A stretch of 64,000 nt of DNA from Rhodopseudomonas sp. BR0M22 (GCF_010907035.1 NZ_QUMK01000017.1:17090-81089), one strand, 5' to 3'; positions 17,304 through 27,769 are shown, counted from the first letter of the stretch. The notes: generated by a model from the letters alone, not told the origin. Numbers and translations: made by a program.

Positions 17304-20150
17304 ATGGCTCTGGTCCACGAAACCGATTTCGGCACGCCGCGCTCGCCCTCCGATACGATGGTAACGCTGACCATCGACGGCCGCAGCGTCTGCGTGCCCG
17401 AAGGCACCTCGATCATGCGCGCCGCGATGGAGATCGGAACTGCAATCCCGAAACTCTGCGCCACCGACATGGTCGATGCGTTCGGCTCATGTCGGCTGTG
17501 CCTTGTCGAGATCGATGGCCGCAGCGGCACGCCAGCGTCGTGCACCACGCCGGTCGCCGACGGTCTCGTCGTCCATACTCAGACCGAGCGGCTGAAGCAG
17601 ATCCGCAAGGGTGTGATGGAGCTGTACATCTCCGACCACCCGCTCGACTGCCTGACCTGCTCGGCCAATGGCGACTGCGAGCTGCAGGACATGGCCGGCG
17701 CGGTCGGCCTGCGCGACGTGCGCTATGGATATTCCGGGGAGAAGCATCCCAATCCTGGACTCGACGAGTCCAATCCGTATTTCACCTACGATGCGTCGAA
17801 GTGCATCGTCTGCTCGCGTTGCGTCCGCGCGTGCGAGGAGGTGCAAGGCACCTTCGCGCTGACCATCGCGGGCCGCGGCTTCGACTCCGTCGTGTCGCCC
17901 GGCATGCAGGAGAGTTTCCTCGGTTCGGAATGCGTGTCGTGCGGCGCCTGCGTGCAGGCCTGCCCGACCGCGACGCTGAACGAGAAGAGTGTGATCGAGA
18001 TCGGCACGCCGGAGCGCTCGGTGGTCACCACCTGCGCGTATTGCGGCGTCGGCTGCACCTTCAAGGCCGAGATGCGCGGCGAAGAGCTGGTTCGCATGGT
18101 GCCCTACAAGGACGGCAAGGCCAATCGCGGCCACTCTTGCGTCAAGGGCCGGTTCGCCTGGGGCTACGCCAACCACAAGGAGCGCATCCTCAACCCGATG
18201 ATCCGCTCCAGCATCAGCGAGCCCTGGCGCGAAGTGAGCTGGGACGAAGCCTTCAGCTACGCGGCGTCCGAGCTGAAGCGGATCCAGGCCAAATACGGCC
18301 GCGACTCGATCGGCGGCATCACCTCGTCGCGCTGCACCAATGAGGAAACCTTCCTGGTGCAGAAGCTGATCCGCGCCGGCTTCGGCAACAACAATGTCGA
18401 CACCTGCGCCCGCGTCTGCCACTCGCCGACCGGCTACGGCCTGTCGACCGCGTTCGGCACCTCCGCCGGCACGCAGGATTTCGACTCGGTCGAGCACGCC
18501 GACGTGGTGATGATCATCGGCGCCAACCCGACCGATGGCCACCCGGTGTTCGGTTCACGCCTGAAGAAGCGGCTGCGCCAGGGCGCCAAGCTGATCGTGG
18601 TCGATCCACGCCGGATCGATCTGGTGCGCTCGGCGCATATCGAGGCCGCGCAGCATCTGCCGCTGAAGCCGGGCACCAACGTCGCGGTGCTGACCGCGCT
18701 GGCCCACGTCATCGTGACCGAAGGACTCGCCAACGAGGCGTTCGTGCGCGAGCGCTGCGACTGGTGCGAATACGAGCATTGGGCGGCGTTCGTGTCCGAC
18801 GAGCGCCACAGCCCGGAGGCGACCGCCGCCTTCACCGGCGTCGATCCGCAGAGCCTGCGCGAAGCCGCACGGCTCTACGCCACCGGCGGCAACGGCGCGA
18901 TCTATTACGGCCTCGGCGTCACCGAGCACAGCCAGGGCTCGACCACCGTGATGGCGATCGCCAACCTCGCCATGGTCACCGGCAATCTCGGCCGCCCCGG
19001 CGTCGGCGTGAATCCGCTGCGTGGCCAGAACAACGTGCAGGGCAGTTGCGACATGGGCTCGTTCCCGCACGAGCTGCCGGGCTATCGCCACATCTCGACG
19101 GACTCGGTGCGCGAGAGCTTCGAGGCGCTGTGGAACGTCAAGCTCGACAACGAGCCGGGCTTGCGGATTCCCAACATGCTCGACGCCGCGGTCGAGGGCT
19201 CGTTCAAGGCGCTGTATGTGCAGGGCGAGGACATTCTGCAGTCCGACCCCAATACGAAGCATGTCGCCGCCGGCCTCGAAGCGATGGAATGCGTCATCGT
19301 CCACGACCTGTTCCTGAACGAGACCGCCAACTACGCCCACATCTTCCTGCCGGGCTCGACCTTCCTGGAGAAGAACGGCACCTTCACCAATGCCGAACGC
19401 CGCATCCAGCGCGTCCGCAAGGTGATGTCGCCGAAGAATGGACTGGAGGATTGGGAAGTCACGCTGCGGCTGGCCGAGGCGGTCGGCTACAAGATGAACT
19501 ACACCCACCCGTCGCAGATCATGGACGAGATCGCGGCGCTGACGCCGACCTTCACCGGAGTCTCCTACGATCGGCTCGAACAGCTCGGCTCGATCCAGTG
19601 GCCCTGCAACGCGCGTGCGCCCGAAGGCACGCCGGTGATGCATGTCGATCATTTCGTGCGCGGCAAGGGCAAGTTCGTCATCACCGAGTACGTCGCGACC
19701 GACGAGCGCACCGGACCGCGCTTCCCGCTGCTGCTGACCACCGGCCGGATCCTGTCGCAGTATAATGTCGGCGCACAGACCCGGCGCACCGCCAATACGG
19801 TGTGGCACGATGAGGACCGGCTCGAGATCCATCCGCACGACGCCGAGCAGCGCGGTGTCCGTGATGGAGATTGGGTGCGGCTCGCCAGCCGGGCCGGCGA
19901 GACCACGCTGCGCGCGCTGATCACCGACCGCGTCGCGCCCGGCGTCGTCTATACGACGTTCCATCACCCCGACACCCAGGCCAACGTCGTCACCACCGAG
20001 TACTCGGACTGGGCCACCAATTGTCCGGAATACAAGGTGACGGCCGTGCAGGTCGCGCCGTCGAACGGCCCGTCGGAGTGGCAGCGCTCCTACGAGCAGC
20101 AGGCCACTGCGGCGCGGCGGATCGCGGCGCCTGCCGAAGCGGCTGAGTAA
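17304..20150 (+). CDS. fdsA: NAD-dependent formate dehydrogenase alpha (catalytic) subunit
   Basis: 948 residues. N-terminal [2Fe-2S] and NuoG-like cluster region (SCRLC, then HPLDCLTCSANGDCELQ), two ferredoxin-like [4Fe-4S] motifs (CIVCSRCVRAC and CVSCGACVQACP), then a further cluster (CAYCGVGC) and the bis-MGD molybdopterin domain. The metal ligand is Cys372 in ARVCHSPTGYG, so this is a cysteine and not a selenocysteine enzyme. It oxidises formate to CO2 and passes electrons to FdsG/FdsB. Length and domain order match characterised FdsA proteins. Confidence 0.96.
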   Translation: MALVHETDFGTPRSPSDTMVTLTIDGRSVCVPEGTSIMRAAMEIGTAIPKLCATDMVDAFGSCRLCLVEIDGRSGTPASCTTPVADGLVVHTQTERLKQIRKGVMELYISDHPLDCLTCSANGDCELQDMAGAVGLRDVRYGYSGEKHPNPGLDESNPYFTYDASKCIVCSRCVRACEEVQGTFALTIAGRGFDSVVSPGMQESFLGSECVSCGACVQACPTATLNEKSVIEIGTPERSVVTTCAYCGVGCTFKAEMRGEELVRMVPYKDGKANRGHSCVKGRFAWGYANHKERILNPMIRSSISEPWREVSWDEAFSYAASELKRIQAKYGRDSIGGITSSRCTNEETFLVQKLIRAGFGNNNVDTCARVCHSPTGYGLSTAFGTSAGTQDFDSVEHADVVMIIGANPTDGHPVFGSRLKKRLRQGAKLIVVDPRRIDLVRSAHIEAAQHLPLKPGTNVAVLTALAHVIVTEGLANEAFVRERCDWCEYEHWAAFVSDERHSPEATAAFTGVDPQSLREAARLYATGGNGAIYYGLGVTEHSQGSTTVMAIANLAMVTGNLGRPGVGVNPLRGQNNVQGSCDMGSFPHELPGYRHISTDSVRESFEALWNVKLDNEPGLRIPNMLDAAVEGSFKALYVQGEDILQSDPNTKHVAAGLEAMECVIVHDLFLNETANYAHIFLPGSTFLEKNGTFTNAERRIQRVRKVMSPKNGLEDWEVTLRLAEAVGYKMNYTHPSQIMDEIAALTPTFTGVSYDRLEQLGSIQWPCNARAPEGTPVMHVDHFVRGKGKFVITEYVATDERTGPRFPLLLTTGRILSQYNVGAQTRRTANTVWHDEDRLEIHPHDAEQRGVRDGDWVRLASRAGETTLRALITDRVAPGVVYTTFHHPDTQANVVTTEYSDWATNCPEYKVTAVQVAPSNGPSEWQRSYEQQATAARRIAAPAEAAE

Positions 20151-20152
20151 CG

Positions 20153-20980
20153 ATGAAGCCGACGGTCCGCACCGGCAACACCAAGGTCTGGCGCAACGGC
20201 CGGATGCAGGATGGCGCTCGCGCCATCCCCGAAGAGACGCCGGTGGCGATCAGCTACAACGGTTCGACTCAGGCGGTGATGATGGCGACGCCGGCCGATC
20301 TCGAGGACTTCGCGATCGGCTTCAGCCTGAGCGAAGGCGTGATCGAACAGCCTGCGCAGATCGACAGCCTGGAGGTCGTGCCGCAGGACGACGGCGTCGA
20401 GCTGCGGATGTGGCTCGGTGGCGCTATCGCCGACAAGCTGCAGCAGCGCCGCCGTCATATCGCCGGCCCCACCGGCTGCGGGCTTTGCGGCGTCGAGTCG
20501 ATCGCCGAAGCGATCCGGCCGGTCGCGGTGGTCGGCAATGGACGGTCGTTCTCGCCGCGGCAGATCATCGCCGCGATCGAGGCGATGCCGCCGCAGCAGC
20601 CGCTCAACGTCGAGACCCGCGCGGTACACGCTGCGGCTTACTTCACGCCGGAGCGCGGCATCGCCGAATTGCGCGAAGATGTCGGCCGCCACAACGCGCT
20701 CGACAAGCTCGCCGGCGCGCTGGCGCGGCAGGGGATCGACGCGAGCGCCGGCATCGTCCTGCTCACCAGCCGCGTGTCCGTCGAGATGGTGCAGAAGACG
20801 GCCGCGATCGGAGCGGCCGTGCTGGTCGCAGTCTCTGCGCCCACCGCGCTCGCAGTGCGGATGGCGGAGGCCGCCGGCATTACACTCGCGGCGATTGCTC
20901 GGTCGGACGGCTTCGAAGTCTTCACGCATCCGCAGCGCATCGTCGAGATCGATCACAAGGGAGCTGCCGATGTCGCCTGA
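20153..20980 (+). CDS. fdsC: Formate dehydrogenase sulfurtransferase/chaperone FdhD (FdsC)
   Basis: 275 residues of the FdhD family, needed to sulfurate the molybdenum cofactor and insert it into FdsA. The conserved CGLCG motif is at residues 109-113, followed by FTPERGIAELREDVGRHNALDKL and LLTSRVSVEMVQKTA. It begins two bases after the fdsA stop and overlaps the small fdsD gene by 11 bases. This is the fdsGBACD order of Rhodobacter and Cupriavidus. Confidence 0.94.
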   Translation: MKPTVRTGNTKVWRNGRMQDGARAIPEETPVAISYNGSTQAVMMATPADLEDFAIGFSLSEGVIEQPAQIDSLEVVPQDDGVELRMWLGGAIADKLQQRRRHIAGPTGCGLCGVESIAEAIRPVAVVGNGRSFSPRQIIAAIEAMPPQQPLNVETRAVHAAAYFTPERGIAELREDVGRHNALDKLAGALARQGIDASAGIVLLTSRVSVEMVQKTAAIGAAVLVAVSAPTALAVRMAEAAGITLAAIARSDGFEVFTHPQRIVEIDHKGAADVA

Positions 20981-21185
20981 CCGGCTGGTGTACATGGCCA
21001 ATCAGATCGGCGCGTTCTTCCGCAGCCAGGGGCCGGACAAGGCGGTGCCGGGGATCGCCGAGCACCTGAAGAAATTCTGGGAGCCGCGGATGCGACGGGC
21101 GATCATCGCGCATCTCGATGCGGGCGGCGACGGGCTCGCGCCCGAGGTGCGGGCGGCGGTGGAGGCTTTGAAAGTGACGACCTAG
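20970..21185 (+). CDS. fdsD: Formate dehydrogenase delta subunit
   Basis: 71 residues beginning MSPDRLVYMANQIG, with PGIAEHLKKFWEPRMR, the FdsD family core. A strong AAGGGAG ribosome site (20957-20963) inside the end of fdsC decides the ATG at 20970. FdsD is a small subunit of the (alpha beta gamma delta)2 complex thought to help assembly or stability. It is easily missed because a longer frame through fdsC is open in the same phase. Confidence 0.92.
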   Translation: MSPDRLVYMANQIGAFFRSQGPDKAVPGIAEHLKKFWEPRMRRAIIAHLDAGGDGLAPEVRAAVEALKVTT

Positions 21186-21248
21186 CAAAGGCGCACGGGA
21201 TAACGGCCAGTCCGAAAACGGACGGTCGCAACAGGGGAAGGAAACGAC

Positions 21249-22898
21249 ATGTCCACATTGGAAGGGGCCGGACGGCTGTCCGGTGCACGACCGGGTATTT
21301 TCGATCGCGAACGGATTATCGCCACCGCCGGCTTCAATCGCTGGCTGGTGCCGCCGGCGGCACTTTGTATTCACCTCTGCATCGGCATGGCCTACGGCTT
21401 CAGCGTGTTCTGGCTGCCGCTGTCGCGCGCGGTCGGACTGTCGGCGCCGAAAGTCTGCACCGACATGACGATCGTGCAGGAGCTGTTCACCACTACCTGC
21501 GACTGGCGCGTCGCCTCGATGGGGTGGATGTATACGCTGTTCTTCGTGCTGCTCGGTGCCTCGGCCGCGGTGTGGGGCGGCTGGCTGGAGCGTGTCGGCC
21601 CGCGCAAGGCCGGCTTCGTCGCCGCGCTGTGCTGGGCCGGCGGACTCGTGCTCGGCGCGATCGGCATCTATCTGCATCAGCTCTGGCTGCTGTGGCTCGG
21701 CTCCGGCGTGATCGGCGGCATCGGCCTCGGTCTCGGCTACATCTCGCCAGTGTCGACGTTGGTGAAGTGGTTCCCGGATCGGCGCGGCATGGCGACCGGC
21801 ATGGCGATCATGGGCTTCGGCGGCGGCGCGATGATCGGCGCTCCGCTCGCCAACATGCTGATGAACTACTTCCGCACCCCGACCGATGTCGGCGTGTGGC
21901 AGACCTTCCTGGTGATGGGCCTGATCTACTTCGTGTTCATGACGATCGGCGCGTTCTCCTACCGGCTGGCGCCGCCGAACTGGCGGCCGGACGGCTGGAC
22001 CCCGCCGGAGAAGAACAACGCCTACATCACCGCCCATCAGGTTCACCTCAAGGACGCGCACAAGACCAGGCAGTTCTGGCTGATCTGGGCGGTGCTGTGT
22101 CTCAACGTCTCGGCCGGCATCGGCGTCATCGGCATGGCGTCGCCGATGTTGCAGGAGATCTTCGCAGGCAAGCTGATCGGCCTGCCCGACCTCAGCTTCA
22201 ACCAGCTGTCGGCCGAGCAGAAGACCATGATCGCCGGCATCGCGGCCGGTTTCGCCGGTCTGCTGTCGCTGTTCAATATCGCCGGGCGGTTCTTCTGGGC
22301 GTCGCTGTCCGATCATATCGGTCGCAAGAACACCTATTACGTGTTCTTCCTGCTCGGCATCGTGCTCTACGCGCTGGTGCCGACGCTCGCCGCGATGGGC
22401 AGCAAGGCGCTGTTCGTGCTCGCATTCGGCATTATTCTGTCGATGTACGGCGGCGGCTTCGCCACCGTGCCGGCGTATCTGGCCGACATCTTCGGCACCC
22501 AGTTCGTCGGCGCCATCCATGGCCGGCTGCTGACCGCGTGGGCGACCGCCGGCATCATCGGGCCGGTGGTGGTCAACTACATCCGCGAGGCGCAGATCGC
22601 CGCCGGCGTACCGCGCGCGCAGGTGTACGACTTCACCATGTACATCCTCGCCGGCATGCTGGTGCTCGGCCTGATCTGCAACGCGATGGTCAAGCCGCTC
22701 GCCGACAAGTGGTTCATGAAGCCCGAGGAAGTTGCCGCGCTGCAGGCCAAGGGTGCAGCCGCCAATGTCGGCGGCGGCTCCTACGGCATCGGCAAGGGCG
22801 GCCTCGATGCCCGCGCGGCGGCGTTCTGGCTGTTCGTCGGCGTTCCGCTCGCTTGGGGCGTGTGGATCACGCTGCAGAACGCGATGAAGATCTTCTGA
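21249..22898 (+). CDS. oxlT: Oxalate/formate-type MFS antiporter
   Basis: 549-residue major-facilitator protein of the OxlT group with about 12-14 membrane segments. The first helix region IHLCIGMAYGFSVFWLPLSRA matches the group. A 50-residue loop with the pair CTDMTIVQELFTTTCDW and a long tail make it larger than the 418-residue Oxalobacter antiporter. AAGGAA precedes the ATG. It follows fdsD by 63 bases with only a weak hairpin between, so co-expression with formate dehydrogenase is plausible. Transport of oxalate, formate or another monocarboxylate is inferred from context. Confidence 0.82.
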   Translation: MSTLEGAGRLSGARPGIFDRERIIATAGFNRWLVPPAALCIHLCIGMAYGFSVFWLPLSRAVGLSAPKVCTDMTIVQELFTTTCDWRVASMGWMYTLFFVLLGASAAVWGGWLERVGPRKAGFVAALCWAGGLVLGAIGIYLHQLWLLWLGSGVIGGIGLGLGYISPVSTLVKWFPDRRGMATGMAIMGFGGGAMIGAPLANMLMNYFRTPTDVGVWQTFLVMGLIYFVFMTIGAFSYRLAPPNWRPDGWTPPEKNNAYITAHQVHLKDAHKTRQFWLIWAVLCLNVSAGIGVIGMASPMLQEIFAGKLIGLPDLSFNQLSAEQKTMIAGIAAGFAGLLSLFNIAGRFFWASLSDHIGRKNTYYVFFLLGIVLYALVPTLAAMGSKALFVLAFGIILSMYGGGFATVPAYLADIFGTQFVGAIHGRLLTAWATAGIIGPVVVNYIREAQIAAGVPRAQVYDFTMYILAGMLVLGLICNAMVKPLADKWFMKPEEVAALQAKGAAANVGGGSYGIGKGGLDARAAAFWLFVGVPLAWGVWITLQNAMKIF

Positions 22899-22912
22899 TC
22901 TGGAGCAGACTT

Positions 22913-22940
22913 GCGGAACGGCGGTCTGCCGCCGTTCCGC
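22913..22940 (+). terminator. Hairpin after oxlT
   Basis: Perfect 12-bp stem GCGGAACGGCGG / CCGCCGTTCCGC with a TCTG loop, 14 bases after the oxlT stop. It is followed by TCTTCATG rather than a full T tract, so termination may be imperfect or Rho-assisted. Confidence 0.7.
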
Positions 22941-23162
22941 TCTTCATGTGATAAAGTCGTTTCCGCGACGCCATTTCATTGCACTGCACCGATTGCGCCG
23001 CAGCGAATGTTCATCGCGATTCGCTCGCAATCGTTCTTCTCTCCCGAAACGGATGTGATAGCGTCTCCCCACCGGCGTCCTCCGCTGGTGACGATCCGAC
23101 GCGAACCGTTCCAACTAATAAGAATCAGAGCGGCCGGATCGGCCGCCGAGGGAGTGAACGCG

Positions 23163-24416
23163 ATGACATCGGTCTTCACACGATCCGTTGTTGCCTGCGC
23201 GATTGCATTGTCGGCCGCCGCGATCTCGCAGGCCGGCGCGCAGGGCCTCAAGAAGTACGAATCCGGCAGCAAGGAATTCTGGACCAACCCGCCGCCCGAC
23301 TGGTTCCTCGGCGACGAGACCGAAGCGCAAAAGGGGCTCGCGCCGCCCGCCGGTCCGCCGACCGGTTCGTCCGACGCCGAACTGGCCGCGACCATCAAGA
23401 AGATCAAGTTGCCGCCGGGCTTCAAGATCGAGGTCTATGCTTCGGGCGTGCTCGCCGCCCGGCAGATGGCTTGGGGCGACAACGGCACGCTGTTCGTCGG
23501 CTCGTTCGGCCTCGGCAACGTCTACGCGATCACCGATAAGGACGGCAAGAAACAGGTCAAGACCATCCTGAAGGGCCTGAAGATGCCGACCGGCTTGGCG
23601 TTCCAGAACGGCGCGCTGTACGTGATCGATATCGACAAGCTGATCCGCTACGACAACGCCGAAGCCAATCTCGACAATCTCGGCCAGGGCAAGGTCGTGT
23701 ACGACGACATGCCGTCCTACGTGGCGCACGGCTGGAAGTATCTGGCCGCCGACAAGGACGGTTGGTTCTACGTGCCGTTCGGCCCGCCCTTCAACATCGG
23801 CATTCCGCCGACCTCGGTGTCGCAGATCCGCCGGGTCGATCCCAAGACCGGCAATGCGGAGATCGTCGCGCTCGGCGTGCGCAATTCGGTCGGCGGCGAC
23901 GTCGATCCGCGCACCGGAAAATACTGGTTCACCGAGAATGCGCGCGACTGGATCAGCGACGACATGCCGAGCGACAAGCTCAACATGATCAGCAAGATGG
24001 GCGAGCATTTCGGCTATCCGTATTGCCATCAAGGCGACATGCCGGATCCGAAATTCGCCATGGGGCATCAGTGCTCGGAGTTCACTCCGCCGGTACTGAA
24101 TCTCGGTGCCCACGTCGCTCCGCTCGGCATGAAATTCTACACCGGCGATCAGTTTCCGGCCGAATACAAGAACAACATCTTCATCGCCGAACACGGCTCG
24201 TGGAATCGGCACAAATACCAGGGCGCGCTAATCAAACGGGTGATCGCCGATCCGGACGGCAAGAACGCCAAGCAGGAAGACTTCGCCACCGGATGGATCG
24301 AAGGCGACCAGGGCTATCTCGGCCGTCCCGCCGACATCGTGCTGGCCAAGGACGGCTCGATGCTGGTGGCCGACGACTGGGCCGGTGCGATCTATCGCAT
24401 CAGCTACAGCAAGTGA
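23163..24416 (+). CDS. PQQ-type soluble sugar dehydrogenase (sorbosone/glucose dehydrogenase fold)
   Basis: 417 residues with a cleavable signal (ACAIALSAAAISQAGAQ), so periplasmic. The body is a six-bladed beta-propeller of the glucose/sorbosone dehydrogenase family: LPPGFKIEVYASGVLAARQM, TGLAFQNGALYVID, GVRNSVGGDVDPRTGKYWFTEN, then FIAEHGSWNR and the RPADIVLAKDGSMLVADDW blade. Such enzymes oxidise aldose sugars with PQQ and hand electrons to a cytochrome; the c-type cytochrome gene 230 bases downstream is a candidate partner. The substrate is unknown. A GTG at 23154 is an alternative start. Confidence 0.85.
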   Translation: MTSVFTRSVVACAIALSAAAISQAGAQGLKKYESGSKEFWTNPPPDWFLGDETEAQKGLAPPAGPPTGSSDAELAATIKKIKLPPGFKIEVYASGVLAARQMAWGDNGTLFVGSFGLGNVYAITDKDGKKQVKTILKGLKMPTGLAFQNGALYVIDIDKLIRYDNAEANLDNLGQGKVVYDDMPSYVAHGWKYLAADKDGWFYVPFGPPFNIGIPPTSVSQIRRVDPKTGNAEIVALGVRNSVGGDVDPRTGKYWFTENARDWISDDMPSDKLNMISKMGEHFGYPYCHQGDMPDPKFAMGHQCSEFTPPVLNLGAHVAPLGMKFYTGDQFPAEYKNNIFIAEHGSWNRHKYQGALIKRVIADPDGKNAKQEDFATGWIEGDQGYLGRPADIVLAKDGSMLVADDWAGAIYRISYSK

Positions 24417-24440
24417 GCCCGAGCTGAGTCCACACACCTC

Positions 24441-24611
24441 GTTCGTCAATCCGGGGCGTCGCGCGGCGGCGTACCCGGAGTCCATACTCCCCTTGCCGTT
24501 TGTTAGGCACGACCACCGCCTTCGTGATTCACCGCGAGCACAGTGATCGTGGATTCCCGGCCTTCGCCGCGGCCAGCTGCGCCGACCGCGACGAATCCCG
24601 GAATGACGAAC
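24441..24611. repeat. Palindromic intergenic repeat, family A (degenerate copy)
   Basis: Arms GTTCGTCAATCCGGG and CCCGGAATGACGAAC match over 14 of 15 positions, with internal CCCGGAGTCCAT and GGATTCCCGG remnants. It fills most of the gap between the sugar dehydrogenase and the cytochrome gene. Confidence 0.7.
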
Positions 24612-24646
24612 GCCAATCATAACTCTGAGCCAACAGAGGCCCCTGC

Positions 24647-25231
24647 ATGTCTCGCCTGCTCGCTGCGCTGTCGTTCTGTTTCGGTTTGCTTGCTTCCCCG
24701 CTTTTCGCCGGCGATATCGAGGCCGGCAAGGCCAAGGCCGGAGTGTGTACCATCTGCCACGGCGAAAACGGCATCTCCAAGATGGAGTACACGCCGTCGC
24801 TGGCCGGGCAGCCCGATCTCTATATCCAATGGCAGCTGGTGTTCTTCCGCGCCGGCACCCGCGAGAACGCCAACATGCGCTCGGTGGTGGAGGACCTCAG
24901 CAACGAGGACATCCGCAATCTCGGTGCGTATTTCGCATCATTGCCGCCGATGAAGAATCTGAAGCCGGACGAAAAGCCCGAGCTGTCGCGCAAGGGGGCG
25001 GAGGCTGCGGCGGGGCGACGCTGTGCGTCCTGCCACACCGACAATTTCGCCGGCACCAAGGCGACCGCTCGGCTCGCCGGTCAGCGCGAAGAATATCTGA
25101 TCAAGGCGCTGAACGAATTCAAATCCGGTCAGCGTTCCGGCGGCGCCATGGCGGCGATGGCCGACGTCGCCTATCAGCTCAGCGAAGAAGAGATCTACGC
25201 GCTGGCGCATTACCTTGCGCATTTGAATTAG
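24647..25231 (+). CDS. Periplasmic diheme cytochrome c (c4-like)
   Basis: 194 residues with a signal peptide (residues 1-21, ending PLFAG) and two class I cytochrome c domains, each with one heme site: CTICH at 34-38 and CASCH at 126-130. Methionine ligand candidates follow each (for example MRSV and GGAMAAMADVAY). It is likely an electron carrier between a periplasmic dehydrogenase and a terminal oxidase. Its closest neighbour upstream is the PQQ-type sugar dehydrogenase, which may be its donor (inference). Confidence 0.9.
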   Translation: MSRLLAALSFCFGLLASPLFAGDIEAGKAKAGVCTICHGENGISKMEYTPSLAGQPDLYIQWQLVFFRAGTRENANMRSVVEDLSNEDIRNLGAYFASLPPMKNLKPDEKPELSRKGAEAAAGRRCASCHTDNFAGTKATARLAGQREEYLIKALNEFKSGQRSGGAMAAMADVAYQLSEEEIYALAHYLAHLN

Positions 25232-25300
25232 GGCGGCATTGGGAAGCTCGCAAGCGGCGCCGTCTCACCGTCGTCGGGAGGCCGAGTACGCGCCAAAATG

Positions 25301-25414
25301 GTCATTCCGGGGAGCGCGTGAAGCGCGCGAACCCGGAATCTCGATTTAGCGGATCGCCCCACGATAACCTCTGGATTCCGGGTTCGCTCACTGGCGTGAG
25401 CGCCCCGGAATGAC
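25301..25414. repeat. Palindromic intergenic repeat, family A
   Basis: Perfect 12-base outer arms GTCATTCCGGGG and CCCCGGAATGAC enclose inner inverse blocks GAACCCGGAATC and GATTCCGGGTTC. It is the best preserved copy. It occupies the left part of the 370-base gap before katE; the remaining 185 bases hold the presumed katE promoter and show no other clear element. Confidence 0.87.
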
Positions 25415-25600
25415 GGTGCGGGTTCTTCGCCTTGGTGCCCCATCCTCGTCTCATCCCAGGAACCAATCCGCCTTCTCGCCGTAGTCACGGCGGCGGACGA
25501 CTCTCGCGCACCAGTTGGATCGATACGGCCGCGACGGTTTCGATCGCCGCGAGAGCCAGACTCGCCGCCGAACGACTCATTCTTCCGTGTGCGAGGACCC

Positions 25601-27703
25601 ATGGCTAACAAGCATCCCGAATTGAAGTCCGCCAAGCTTGCAGACGCGTCGATCAAACGGCGTGCGGGAGGCGAGACCCATCAGGTCGCGGAGGGCGAGA
25701 TCGCGGCGCTGACGACGCGGCAGGGCGTGCCTGTCAGTGACGACCAGAACAGCCTCAAGCTCGGCCAGCGCGGCCCGACGCTGATGGAGGACTTTCACTT
25801 CCGGGAGAAGATCTTCCACTTCGACCACGAGCGGATTCCCGAGCGCGTTGTCCATGCGCGTGGCTTCGGCGCTCACGGGTTCTTCGAGACCACCGAGTCG
25901 CTCGCCGACGTCACATCTGCCGACATCTTCCAGCGTGCCGGAGAGAAGACCCCGGTGTTCGTGCGGTTCTCCACCGTTGCCGGCAACAAGGGCTCGGCTG
26001 ATCTGGCGCGCGACGTCCGTGGCTTCGCGGTGAAGTTCTACACCAAGGAAGGCAATTGGGATCTGGTCGGCAACAACATCCCGGTGTTCTTCATCCAGGA
26101 TGCGATCAAGTTCCCCGACCTGATCCACGCCGCCAAGCAGGAACCGGATCGCGGCTTTCCGCAGGCTCAGACCGCGCACGACAATTTCTGGGACTTCATT
26201 TCGCTGATGCCGGAATCGATCAACATGGCGCTGTGGATCATGTCCGATCGCACCATCCCGCGCTCGTTCCGGTTCATGGAGGGTTTCGGTGTCCACACCT
26301 TCCGGCTGATCAACGCGGCCGGCAAATCGACCTACGTCAAGTTTCATTGGAAGCCGAAGCTCGGCATGCAATCGGTGGTGTGGAACGAGGCGGTGAAGCT
26401 GAACGGTGCCGATCCCGATTTTCATCGCCGCGACCTGTGGGATGCGATTCAGTCCGGCGACTACCCGGAGTGGGAGCTTGGGCTGCAACTGTTCGACGAC
26501 GCGTTTGCCGATAAATTCGAGTTCGACATTCTCGACCCCACCAAGATCATTCCGGAAGAGCGCGTGCCGATCCGCCGCGTCGGCCGGCTGGTGCTGGATC
26601 GCACCGTCGACAATTTCTTCAAGGAGACCGAGCAGGTCGCGTTTCAGACCGGCAACATCGTGCCCGGCATCGACTTCACCAACGACCCGCTGCTGCAGGG
26701 GCGCAACTTCTCTTATCTCGACACCCAACTGAAGCGGCTCGGCAGTCCGAACTTCAACGATCTGCCGATCAACTCGCCGAAATGCCCGTTCCACACCTTT
26801 CAGCAGGACGGGCACATGACGCTGACCAATCCCAAGGGCCGTGCCAACTACGAACCGAATTCATGGGGTGCCGACGGCGGCCCGCGTGAGACCGCGAAGG
26901 GCTTCCGCACCTTTCCGGCCGAAGAGAGCGGCGAGAAGCGACGCGCCCGCGGCGAGCTGTTCGCCGATCACTACAGCCAGGCGCGGCAGTTCTACATCAG
27001 CCAGACCGAGACCGAGCAGACGCATATCAAGGACGCATTCACCTTCGAACTCAGCAAGGTCGAGACGCCGGCGATCCGAACCCGCGTACTGTCGCATCTC
27101 GTCAATGTGGACAAGCAGCTCGCCAAGATGGTCGCCGACGGCCTCGGCATGAAGCTGCCGGCCGCCGCGACGCCGGCCCGCGAGGTGATCACCGATCTGC
27201 CGCCGTCGCCGGCGCTGAGCATCGTCAAGAACCCGCCGGGCAGCTTCAAGGGCCGCAAGCTCGGCATCCTGGTCAGCGACGGCGCCGACGCAGCGCTACT
27301 CGCGGCGCTCGAGAAGGCCGCCAAGCAGCATGGCGCCGTGGTCGAGCTGGTCGCCCCGAAAGTCGGCGGCTTCACCACCTCGGACGGCAAGCAGCGTCCC
27401 GCCAAGCAGAAGGTCAATGGCGGCCCTTCGGTGCTGTACGACGCGGTGGCGATCCTGGTCTCGGCAGAGGGCGCCGCGCAGCTGCAGCAGGAAGCGACCG
27501 CGCGCGATTTCGTCGCCGATGCGTTCGCGCACGCCAAGTTCATCGCCACCAGCGAGGATGCGATGCCGCTGCTCGAGAAGGCCGGTGTCGAGCCCGACGG
27601 CGGCGTGATGACTCTGGCCGGGCCCAAGGACGCCGGGGGCTTCCTGGAGCTGTGTACGCAGTTGAGGTTCTGGGAACGCGAACCGGAGGTTCATGCGGTG
27701 TAA
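25601..27703 (+). CDS. katE: Large-subunit catalase HPII
   Basis: 700 residues, clade 2 monofunctional heme catalase converting H2O2 to water and O2 in the cytoplasm. The catalytic histidine is His85 in [10 protein letters not shown], and the proximal heme tyrosine is Tyr372 in RNFSYLDTQ. Residues from about 560 on form the extra flavodoxin/DJ-1-like domain typical of large catalases ([20 protein letters not shown]). The ATG at 25601 is preceded by GCGAGGA. It stands alone; no oxyR-like gene is adjacent. Confidence 0.96.
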   Translation: MANKHPELKSAKLADASIKRRAGGETHQVAEGEIAALTTRQGVPVSDDQNSLKLGQRGPTLMEDFHFREKIFHFDHERIPERVVHARGFGAHGFFETTESLADVTSADIFQRAGEKTPVFVRFSTVAGNKGSADLARDVRGFAVKFYTKEGNWDLVGNNIPVFFIQDAIKFPDLIHAAKQEPDRGFPQAQTAHDNFWDFISLMPESINMALWIMSDRTIPRSFRFMEGFGVHTFRLINAAGKSTYVKFHWKPKLGMQSVVWNEAVKLNGADPDFHRRDLWDAIQSGDYPEWELGLQLFDDAFADKFEFDILDPTKIIPEERVPIRRVGRLVLDRTVDNFFKETEQVAFQTGNIVPGIDFTNDPLLQGRNFSYLDTQLKRLGSPNFNDLPINSPKCPFHTFQQDGHMTLTNPKGRANYEPNSWGADGGPRETAKGFRTFPAEESGEKRRARGELFADHYSQARQFYISQTETEQTHIKDAFTFELSKVETPAIRTRVLSHLVNVDKQLAKMVADGLGMKLPAAATPAREVITDLPPSPALSIVKNPPGSFKGRKLGILVSDGADAALLAALEKAAKQHGAVVELVAPKVGGFTTSDGKQRPAKQKVNGGPSVLYDAVAILVSAEGAAQLQQEATARDFVADAFAHAKFIATSEDAMPLLEKAGVEPDGGVMTLAGPKDAGGFLELCTQLRFWEREPEVHAV

Positions 27704-27769
27704 GTGAGCCCGGTGCGTTGATCGATCCAGCGCCGGGGAGGTGAGCCTGGCTGTGACGACGGGAAGCCG

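Noticed and set aside
23163..24416. PQQ-type protein as a lanthanide methanol dehydrogenase (XoxF)
   Set aside because: It is a 417-residue sugar-dehydrogenase-type propeller, not the roughly 600-residue eight-bladed quinoprotein alcohol dehydrogenase.
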